Positions 33,261 to 39,259 of a stretch of 39,259 nucleotides of DNA are shown here, in pieces. Both the position numbers and the translations under genes were made by a program. The DNA is from a bacterium (GTDB lineage Bacteria; Electryoneota; JAOADG01): NCBI GenBank assembly GCA_030247525.1, contig JAOTSC010000010.1, positions 1 through 39,259 of the forward strand, given 5' to 3'. The notes beneath the pieces were generated by a model, which was not told the origin of the DNA, made no database searches, and was given only the letters and a program-made list of their open reading frames with translations. The number at the start of each line of letters is the position of its first letter. Position 1 is the first letter of the stretch.

Positions 33261-34892
33261 TTCTTTTTTAGTGTATAGTTTTTCAATAACTTGCGTTGCT
33301 GTAGGAATCCTTCGAATAGCAAAGTGTACCACCTTTTTAGAGGGGTCAAAAACGATTTTTGAGACACACTTACGCATGATCGTTTTCTTCTCGTCGGGGG
33401 GTAACTCATGGTAGGTTTGTTCGAAGTTGTCGATGAAATTCCGAACCAGGTCTGCCGTTGAATGGACTTCAAGTTTCTTGTGACCATCATCGGCAATCGT
33501 TTGTAACTGCGCTTTCAAGTCCTTTTCGTCCTGAACCAGCTTCTCCAGATTGCTCATTAAGGCACCTAGAGCCGGGCTATCACCCGATCTACCAATGACA
33601 CTGATAAGATTCTGTTGCTTCCTAGAATTCGCTTCCAGTGCCTTCTCAATGCTTTTTGCAGTTACCTCATCCAGCTTGGGGGCAAACTCCATCAGTTCCT
33701 GAAGCAATTCCTCTGTGCGTCCCGCAATCTTAGCGTCCTGAAGGGTTTCGGTTACTGCCTTAAGGGTAAATTGTTCAATAGCTCCTGATGCAATACTAAT
33801 GTTCTGGCATACTCGCTTGTTGACGTGACCGCCACAAACATACTTGGTGTAGCGTTTCTCACCACGTCTTGTTGACCATCCTTGGAAGTTGAAACCACAA
33901 TTACCACACTGGATCATTCCTGACAGGATGTACTCGCTTCTGATGACGTACTGGTTGGGTCTCTTTGCGTGTGACTTTTCAGTCACAGCTCTGGTGCATT
34001 TCCACAGTTCCTGATCAATTATGGCAGGATGTGCATTTTCCGTGATTACCCACTCGGAAGGATCATTCTTGAAGTGTGGTCGCTTGAAATTGGTCTTGAG
34101 TGGTTTGCCTTTCTGCTTGGCAATGATCTTACTCATACTCAAGCGGTTGTAAACACGCATTCCACAGTATGTGGGGTTATCCAGAATGGTTCGAACGGTG
34201 TTACCTGCCCACTTCTGATCTTTCGTCTTCCACCTACCTCGTTTGGGGCAAGCGACACCTCGCTTATTCAGAGCATCGGCGATCATTACGTAGGATTTGC
34301 CTTGTGACCGCATTTCAAAGATCTCACGGACAATCTCTATCTCGTGTGGATCACCAAGTTTCCAGAGTACTTTTTCGACTTTGTGAATGCTGGGTTCACC
34401 TTCCGCTAAAACTCGTTCTGTCTGGTTCTTAAGATGGATGGCTACTCGTTTGTAACCATAGGGCGCTGTTCCACCGTTACTGTAGGCTTCATTGTCCAGT
34501 GCGCCTCGTAGCGTGACTTCTGACAGCTTTTTGCTATACATGGAAGCCTGAATGCCTTCGAATGACTTCAGCATCGGTGCAAAGTCGTTGTTGGGGTCAA
34601 TGGATGTCTTTACCAAGACAACATCGACTCCCCGGTTACGGAAGTGTACTCGCCAGTAGGTGTTCTCTTCTGGGTCAATCGCTCTGCCCCATCGAGATTC
34701 GTCGTAACAAATCACTGCTTTAAATGGGGGACTGGAATCGACTACTTGTCGCATTCGTTGAAATTCGGGTCGTTGTTCGAAAGTAGTACCTGACTTACCG
34801 AAGTCAACGTACCAATTCGTGATTTCATACCCATGAACGTTGGCGTACTCCAGAATGGCTTTACGCTGTTGCTCGGGACTAGGTGTATCCGA

Positions 34893-35210
34893 TTACTTCA
34901 CCGAATGCCATTGTCCCTCCAATACGCGATGCAGTTCTGCGCGTTCTTCGTTAGTCAGCACAATCGTGCGGTCGAATTGGTTTAGATCGCATGTTATTGG
35001 TTTCATCGCCAGCAGGTCGGCGAATTCGTTCACATACTTTCTTCCAAGACGATGCTGTTGCATACGCCATTTGTAGTCTGCGTGCCGGATACCGTAGACG
35101 TGTGGAAACCCAGGTATCTTCTGTTCCAATGGGATGTTTGGTTTGATCCGTTTGGCTTCGGATGGATACAAAAGTATCACATCGACACCACGGAATGTGG
35201 TTCGTTTCAT
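34893..35210 (-). CDS. Unrecognised small protein, VYGIRHAD family (copy 2)
   Basis: 105 residues; no family known to me. Central motif FPHVYGIRHADYKW, then LLAMKPITCDLNQFDRTIVLTNEERAELHRVLEG. The same layout (PQVYGIRHADDDW ... LLTAQPLP ... LTDAEIDIIQTAMG) occurs in the 104-residue protein at 35951-36265, so they are paralogues. No signal peptide, membrane segment or DNA-binding motif is obvious. The ATG at 35210 follows AAAGGAAAGCACA. Its 3' end overlaps the recombinase start by 19 bases and contains the recombinase ribosome site; its own frame continues past the TAA into the recombinase body. Function unknown; position suggests expression with the recombinase. Confidence 0.75.
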   Translation of the reverse strand: MKRTTFRGVDVILLYPSEAKRIKPNIPLEQKIPGFPHVYGIRHADYKWRMQQHRLGRKYVNEFADLLAMKPITCDLNQFDRTIVLTNEERAELHRVLEGQWHSVK

Positions 35211-35229
35211 TGTGCTTTCCTTTCTTTGA

Positions 35230-35643
35230 TTACCAGACTTTGAAGTACAGTTCGGAATCATCTGTTGATCCGTAGAATTCAACCTGACCAGCGTCGAACA
35301 ACTTCAATGCGGTATTGATCGATTGCAGCAAGTCGGTGTATTCGTCGGTAGTAGCATAATCCAGTTCGTCATCGACTGCGATCTGTGTCTGCAACCACAT
35401 TGCAAACTTGCGAATACCTGACACCTTCCATCGCACAAATTCATCACCATCATCACCGTGTCTGTCGAACGTGATACCATCTGCATGTAGCATCAGCAGG
35501 TCGTAATGCAGAATGGCATTGAACGTCGAATCATAGACCATGATTTCCTGTGTGTCCCAGAAGCGAATATCTGTGCCAACTGGAAGTGTACTATCGTGCA
35601 TGACAAGCGTTTCCGACAGTCGTAAATGGGCTGCACCACTCAT
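35230..35643 (-). CDS. Unrecognised small acidic protein of the mobile element
   Basis: 137 residues; not recognised. Rich in Asp, with aromatic clusters (RFWDTQEIMVYDS, YDLLMLHADGITFDRHGDD, FVRWKVSGIRKFAMWLQTQ). No signal peptide or membrane segment. AAGGGG seven bases before the ATG is a good ribosome site, and the ATG overlaps the stop of the upstream 104-residue gene (ATGA), so it belongs to an overlapping cassette of four small genes. The leader of the next gene follows directly after its stop. Confidence 0.7.
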   Translation of the reverse strand: MSGAAHLRLSETLVMHDSTLPVGTDIRFWDTQEIMVYDSTFNAILHYDLLMLHADGITFDRHGDDGDEFVRWKVSGIRKFAMWLQTQIAVDDELDYATTDEYTDLLQSINTALKLFDAGQVEFYGSTDDSELYFKVW

Positions 35644-35954
35644 ACTATTACCCCTTTCTGAATTGCTACATCCGTGAATGTGATGTGATATTCCGATATG
35701 GATGTTATCCGGTCGGATCGGTATTCGGTTGCCAGAAAACGATGCAAACTGTCCACATCGGTGGCATAAACCGTCACGATTTCACCACCATCGAAGTCGA
35801 TCACAAATGTCTTTCGCAGGTGGTATGGATACGCCCGGATTTCTGCCAGACTAAATGTCTTCTTGTTCAGGAAAACGGTCGTCAGGAATGGATCAACATT
35901 GTTGCGGATGTTGTCCAGATCTGCGGATGACCATAGTCGTATAGTGCTTTTCAT
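35640..35954 (-). CDS. Unrecognised small protein of the mobile element
   Basis: 104 residues; not recognised. Mixed alpha/beta look: RLWSSADLDNIRNNVDPFLTT, FVIDFDGGEIVTVYATDVDSLHRFLATEY, SISEYHITFTDV. No export signal. The ATG overlaps the stop of the upstream VYGIRHAD copy 1 (ATGA) and its own stop overlaps the start of the 137-residue gene, so translation is coupled on both sides. GGGGGAACG precedes the ATG. Confidence 0.7.
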   Translation of the reverse strand: MKSTIRLWSSADLDNIRNNVDPFLTTVFLNKKTFSLAEIRAYPYHLRKTFVIDFDGGEIVTVYATDVDSLHRFLATEYRSDRITSISEYHITFTDVAIQKGVIV

Positions 35955-36265
35955 CGTTCCCCCATGGCGGTTTGAATGATGTCGATTTCAGCATCCGTCA
36001 GTTCGATTAGACCAATACCGGAACCATCTACTTCCATTGGTAGCGGTTGTGCTGTCAGTAGAATTCCGTAACGGTTTACGATTACACTGCGTTCAATCGA
36101 CCTTGGTAACGACCAGTCGTCGTCTGCATGACGAATGCCGTAAACCTGCGGATAGTTTGGCACAGCGCTGTTGGCATCATTCGGTGTATCGAAGACACCT
36201 AACTGACGTGCTTCGGTTGCAGGCATCACGATCACTGGGATGCTGCCTAGTTGTGTGTGTTTCAT
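35951..36265 (-). CDS. Unrecognised small protein, VYGIRHAD family (copy 1)
   Basis: 104 residues, paralogue of the 105-residue protein at 34893-35210 (shared YPQVYGIRHADDDW / FPHVYGIRHADYKW, a nearby LL-x-x-x-P-x motif, and an acidic LTDAEIDI / LTNEERAEL segment near the C-terminus). The two copies differ too much for a recent duplication. Unknown function. The ATG at 36265 follows AAAGGAAGAAAA. A terminator lies just upstream, so this is probably the first gene of the transcript leading to the recombinase, but I found no clear promoter. Confidence 0.75.
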   Translation of the reverse strand: MKHTQLGSIPVIVMPATEARQLGVFDTPNDANSAVPNYPQVYGIRHADDDWSLPRSIERSVIVNRYGILLTAQPLPMEVDGSGIGLIELTDAEIDIIQTAMGER

Positions 36266-36298
36266 TTTTCTTCCTTTCGATTGGTAGAAACAAAAAAG

Positions 36299-36317
36299 CC
36301 GATGCGCTTTGCATCGG
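36299..36317 (-). terminator. Terminator after the 282-residue protein gene
   Basis: CCGATGC and GCATCGG form a 7-bp stem with loop GCTTT; on the minus strand CTTTTTTGTTT follows. It separates the 282-residue gene from the four-gene cassette. Confidence 0.85.
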
Positions 36318-36348
36318 TCGGGCTGAATAAATAAGTGTGAATGGTACT

Positions 36349-37197
36349 TCAGCAGCAGATGTTGACATCCACTGATAGTATGCCTTTCTGGCACATCGGA
36401 CATCGCGCTTTCAAGTAGGTATCACCATAGCGTGGATGTGATAGTTTAACTATACCAGAACGATTTGTACGCCCCGTAGTGGCAACAAAATCATTCAAGT
36501 CTAGTACATTACCACTACTGCTACGAGGCCTTCCAGACCAATTGTAGCCGCCATTCTGAGTGTCCCAACAGGCATCACATTCACTACAATAAATTGATGC
36601 GTTTGACAGTCCCATCAGGAATCCGTCAAGCACATCGTAACCGTCGATCTTGAAGAAACCGGGATATGAAAATCCCCACCTGGCATCGCATCCGACGTGA
36701 ACCTGAAGTCCCAAGATGGCTTCCCTGAATTCGTTGGATGCACCAAACGGCTTCACGAAGTACAGTCCATAAACGATGTCATTATGCAGGTGGCATTGCC
36801 CGCCCATGTTGTAGGTGTAGCCGTATGCGTAGCAGTCAACTTCCAAGTCGGGATACTGTGTTGTGATGAAGTTGTTCATCGATTCGCAGTTGCCACTGAA
36901 TGTCAGTTCCTGTTCGTCGCAAGCGGTCTGTAGCGGTTGGTGAATACCGGATACGAATGCTTCAATGTACTTCAGGGTGTTGACTTGATAGCTGGAATGG
37001 ACGCTGGTGTCATGGGTACCACGGTTGTGGGTTATCCATTCATGTTTTAGCATCAGCGGTTGCTGGTCAAGTCCCAAGCGTGCGTTGTAGTCTGACGAAT
37101 AACCGTATGCGCTGCCACTATCGATGATGTTGCGACCATGGGAAGTTGTAAACATTTTCAGCAGCAGTTTTCGTGCTGCCAGTTGTTCTGGTGTCAT
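36349..37197 (-). CDS. Unrecognised 282-residue protein with C-terminal zinc-ribbon-like cysteines
   Basis: 282 residues, no family known to me. The N-terminal MTPEQLAARKLLLKMFTT is helical; the middle is rich in Tyr, His and Asn (CYAYGYTYNMGGQCHLHND, VHVGCDARWGFSYPGFFKIDGYDVLDG). The C-terminal third has SIYCSECDACW and later ARCPMCQKG...NICC: two CxxC pairs as in a zinc ribbon. No signal peptide or membrane segment. It has its own leader with GAAAGGAAACACC and its own terminator (36299-36317), so it is a separate unit within the element. It could bind nucleic acid through the zinc site, but this is a guess. Confidence 0.7.
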   Translation of the reverse strand: MTPEQLAARKLLLKMFTTSHGRNIIDSGSAYGYSSDYNARLGLDQQPLMLKHEWITHNRGTHDTSVHSSYQVNTLKYIEAFVSGIHQPLQTACDEQELTFSGNCESMNNFITTQYPDLEVDCYAYGYTYNMGGQCHLHNDIVYGLYFVKPFGASNEFREAILGLQVHVGCDARWGFSYPGFFKIDGYDVLDGFLMGLSNASIYCSECDACWDTQNGGYNWSGRPRSSSGNVLDLNDFVATTGRTNRSGIVKLSHPRYGDTYLKARCPMCQKGILSVDVNICC

Positions 37198-37239
37198 GAT
37201 TGGTGTTTCCTTTCATTGATTGGATTGGCAAAAACAGAA

Positions 37240-37272
37240 ACAGCCCCTACCGCTGGATGCGATACGGGCTGT
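37240..37272 (-). terminator. Terminator at the end of the gene-free stretch of the element
   Basis: ACAGCCC and GGGCTGT enclose a 19-base loop that has a small inner CGC/GCG stem. On the minus strand TTTCTGTTTTTG follows. No gene precedes it within 740 bases on that strand, so it may end a non-coding RNA or the long 3' part of the 176-residue gene transcript. Confidence 0.7.
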
Positions 37273-38014
37273 GGTGTTTGAATATTCTACAGGCGACCCG
37301 GTGGGCTCTTAATAGCCGAAACCGAATGCCCAAGAATCACAAACCAGGTTACGACAAACGGGATGAAATGGACTGCTACGGGGAAAGCCATTCCTGCTAT
37401 ACTAAACTATCATTCTAACGCATATGCTTCAAGAGACGATCAAAGAGAGTGAGGTATTGATGAGTACCCCAACACCCACACCACTGTGATCGATCTCTTA
37501 ATCTTTCTCTTTCTGATCTCATCTGTGGTAAGCGATACGGGAATACAAAAAATAGCGTTTGCAGTCGTTTGCTAGCTCTCGAATGAACTTCTCGACAACA
37601 ATCAAGTTTCTTTCTCAATCGCATCAAAGTCACGCATTACAGATACAGTTGGATTCTTTGTGTCTGTACTAAGTATTATGGGTTTCATCTATTATAGTGG
37701 GCACTCTATAAACTAGTAAATACTACTGTTACAATGACCACTTAAAGTTGTCTTAGATTAGAATATTCGGAATATTTTGACATTAGACTAGGTTCTCAAT
37801 CGAACACTCAATAACAATATGAGGATATTGGACGAATCTGATTGAACGAGACACTTATTCACAACTTTGATCGTGTTTGCATCACAAGTTTATTCTCGTT
37901 CTCTTTACCCAGAATAGTTCATAACACTTATCTTGATCGTCCTCTTATTCAAACAGCTCGTTACCTGCAAGCAGAGTTTGCATGCCAGAGAAAGTGGGTT
38001 GCACTAGCAAAGAC
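37273..38014. other. 742-base AT-rich gene-free stretch in the mobile element
   Basis: No credible gene on either strand: the longest frames lack ribosome sites. Base composition drops to clearly AT-rich between about 37650 and 37950. It contains TTATTCACA (37855-37863), an exact match to the DnaA box consensus TTATNCACA, the near-palindrome AATATTCGGAATATT around 37760-37776, and TTGATCGT twice. It might hold an origin, a non-coding RNA ended by the terminator at 37240-37272, or a fully decayed gene. Confidence 0.55.
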
Positions 38015-38545
38015 TTACTGATGGTTTTTTGAAGGTGAACGCTTACGAATTACCTCAGCATTAACTATAGGTAAATGTTCTGTCGACTGTGGTTCAAAAT
38101 CATCAACATCGGGAACTGGTACAATGACACCTTCATCGATGGGGACTTCACCATCGATGAAATTTACGAGATTAGTTAGCTCAATCTCATTATCCGGCAA
38201 TAGTGGTTCAGGATTCTGCGAATCTGTCGGTGCCTTACTGTAAGCGTATGCTTGTGGCAAAGTTTCTGATGCATGAGAGTGTGTCGTCTTTCGAGCAAGA
38301 TAATCTGTGTATTCCGCTTTGAAGTAGATAAGAGTCTTTGCCTTACGTCCATCTTGACTTTCGACTAACTTTATATTTAAAATTACACCTTCTGCACAAA
38401 GATTAGAGATGATTTGATAATTTTTGAGTACACTCACTTGATTCCCGTCTATACTTAAGCAATTTGAATCGGGAATTTGTCGAGCCGTTGAACCGAAGTA
38501 GTCCAAAATATCTCGTAGGGTTGCATCACTCTTTGGCAGTTGCAC
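38015..38545 (-). CDS. Unrecognised 176-residue protein of the mobile element
   Basis: 176 residues; not recognised. The N-terminal half (TLRDILDYFGSTARQIPDSN, SVLKNYQIISNLCAEGVILNIKLVES, KTLIYFKAEYTDYLA) could be a small winged-helix-like fold; the C-terminal half is acidic and probably disordered (EVPIDEGVIVPVPDVDDFEPQ) before a basic end RKRSPSKNHQ. The start is a GTG after AAGGAACGCCA, inside the same GGAAAGGAA leader type as other genes of the element. It is divergent from the methylase gene. A regulator is possible, on position and tentative fold only. Confidence 0.6.
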   Translation of the reverse strand: MQLPKSDATLRDILDYFGSTARQIPDSNCLSIDGNQVSVLKNYQIISNLCAEGVILNIKLVESQDGRKAKTLIYFKAEYTDYLARKTTHSHASETLPQAYAYSKAPTDSQNPEPLLPDNEIELTNLVNFIDGEVPIDEGVIVPVPDVDDFEPQSTEHLPIVNAEVIRKRSPSKNHQ

Positions 38546-38704
38546 TGGCGTTCCTTTCCAGAGATTTAGACGAGTCTATCTTCAGGACGAGTTTGAGGCT
38601 TCAAAAACACGTTCTGTCGTTTCATTCTGTCACGATACTGAACTAATTTAGCAACTCGCACATGACCTTTGCAAGGACTCAAACAGATCAGATAAGGATT
38701 TAAC

Positions 38705-39259
38705 CTGTTCGACAATCCAGTAACAAGCGTTCTACGCAAACCGTTTCTCAAGTGGGCTGGTGGAAAACAGCATCTTACTTCTACCATTCGCGAGTTCGTC
38801 CCAGATACTTATAATCACTATCTGGAACCGTTCGTCGGTGGTGGTGCTCTCTTCTTTGATCTGGCTCCACAACGTGCTGTCTTATCGGACAGTAACGATG
38901 AGTTGATGACAGTATTTCGAGTTGTTAGAGACGACGTAGAGAGATTGATTCGATCACTTTCACAGTTCAGGAATGAATCAACCTTCTACTACAGAGTACG
39001 GGCTCTCAACCCAAGTGTAATGTCACCATTGGAGCAGGCTGCTCGATTCATCTACCTGAACAAAACATGCTACAACGGTCTCTACCGTGTGAACAAGAAG
39101 GGGCAGTTCAATACTGCATTTGGTAGACACAAAGATCCAGTGATTTGCGACGAACGTTCACTACTGAATGCTCACTTGTCACTGCAGGGGATTCAAATCT
39201 TGTCAGGAGATTATCATGGGGTACTGCATGTAAATGCTGAACGAGATGATTTTGTTTTT
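38705..39259 (+). CDS. Dam-type (D12 class) DNA adenine-N6 methyltransferase, N-terminal part
   Basis: 185 codons visible; the gene runs off the window. FLKWAGGK near the start is the S-adenosylmethionine motif of Dam-family enzymes, followed by LEPFVGGGALFFDL and the family block YLNKTCYNGLYRVNKKGQFN...FGRHKDP. The catalytic DPPY lies just beyond the window edge. A stop (TAA at 38693) limits the frame upstream, and there is no ATG, GTG or TTG before FLKWAGGK; CTG at 38705 with AAGGA six bases before it is the best start and gives the usual ~13-residue lead-in. In phages and mobile elements such enzymes protect DNA from host restriction or mimic host Dam marks. No partner nuclease is visible. 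Confidence 0.85.
   Translation, partial: MFDNPVTSVLRKPFLKWAGGKQHLTSTIREFVPDTYNHYLEPFVGGGALFFDLAPQRAVLSDSNDELMTVFRVVRDDVERLIRSLSQFRNESTFYYRVRALNPSVMSPLEQAARFIYLNKTCYNGLYRVNKKGQFNTAFGRHKDPVICDERSLLNAHLSLQGIQILSGDYHGVLHVNAERDDFVF

Larger units (their letters stand above)
33174..34911 (-). pseudogene. Large serine recombinase, inactivated at its N-terminus
   Basis: The open part (34892-33174) codes for SPEQQRKAILEYANVHGYEI, DFGKSGTTFEQRPEFQRM, YDESRWGRA (resolvase domain), GGTAPYGYKR and TVRTILDNPTYCG (Recombinase domain), a zinc ribbon MIQCGNCGFNFQGW...YVCGGH...CQN and a coiled coil, then the tRNA-derived tail. The natural start is ATG at 34911 after GGAGGGACA, reading MAFGEVIGYT and then TAG. 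The body resumes one base out of frame. Missing between them is the family segment Y-x-R-x-S with the catalytic serine. The first in-frame ATG of the body (34754) lies well inside the resolvase domain. Hence a dead integrase, unless the loss is an assembly error. Confidence 0.8.

Noticed and set aside
34893-35210. Stop-codon read-through fusing the 105-residue protein to the recombinase body
   Set aside because: The frames do match across one TAA, but the fusion would still lack the catalytic serine, and a ribosome site with its own ATG exists for the recombinase in another frame.
37415-37633. 72-residue minus-strand frame in the gene-free stretch of the element
   Set aside because: No ribosome site, unlike every other gene of the element, and no domain-like pattern.
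37855-37863. DnaA box as sign of the chromosomal origin
   Set aside because: A single box without dnaA, dnaN or gidA nearby and inside a mobile element; chance or an element origin is more likely.
38566-38787. 73-residue minus-strand frame
   Set aside because: Overlaps the start of the Dam-like gene on the other strand, including the codons for FLKWAGGK, and lacks a ribosome site.

Overview
The window reads as a chromosomal segment of a Gram-negative bacterium, probably an uncultured lineage of the Fibrobacteres-Chlorobi-Bacteroidetes (FCB) superphylum. Support comes from a secreted protein with a type IX-style C-terminal sorting domain (PFNPETRI...GIYFLRY), a SprA-related putative metalloprotease, large beta-rich secreted proteins and paired M16 peptidases. 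Base composition is near 50 % GC across the chromosomal part and visibly more AT-rich to the right of about 33.2 kb. I cannot assign a genus.

Layout. 1-7.6 kb is housekeeping and metabolism: the start of a RidA-type deaminase, a SprA-related protein, a folate pair (pabA and a pabB-pabC fusion), an arabinokinase-N-terminal-like glycosyltransferase, and two overlapping AIR-synthase-fold genes (HypE-like and thiL). 7.7-11.5 kb, all on the minus strand, holds a class D beta-lactamase and an M16 peptidase pair (one catalytic, one inactive). 11.6-24.6 kb is a minus-strand block of five secreted proteins: two paralogues built from two copies of a roughly 95-residue module, one protein with the sorting domain, and two very large proteins (1205 and 1725 residues) made of anchor, nidogen-like, P-domain, LamG-like and Fn3-like modules. 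They look like surface or extracellular-matrix components with separate promoters and terminators.

24.8-29.6 kb is a tight minus-strand operon (MBL hydrolase, HAD phosphatase, acpS, nnr NAD(P)HX repair fusion, vanZ-like, ssb) closed by a strong terminator. A small cytosolic histidine kinase, a secreted DUF4412-like protein and an M29 aminopeptidase follow. Between 32.6 and 33.15 kb lies a non-coding stretch packed with small hairpins and a decayed fragment of a sorting domain.

From about 33.2 kb to the window end is an integrated mobile element. It begins in the 3' half of a tRNA with anticodon CAT. A large serine recombinase gene runs antisense into that tRNA, and its start has lost the catalytic-serine segment, apparently by a short frameshifting deletion, so the element is probably immobilised. 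Upstream of the recombinase, on the same strand, sits an overlapping cassette of small unrecognised proteins, two of them paralogues, behind repeated GAAAGGAA leaders. Next come a zinc-ribbon-like 282-residue protein, a roughly 740-bp AT-rich gene-free stretch, an unrecognised 176-residue protein, and a divergent Dam-type adenine methylase that runs off the window and seems to use a CTG start. The unrecognised cassette is the best candidate for new biology here.
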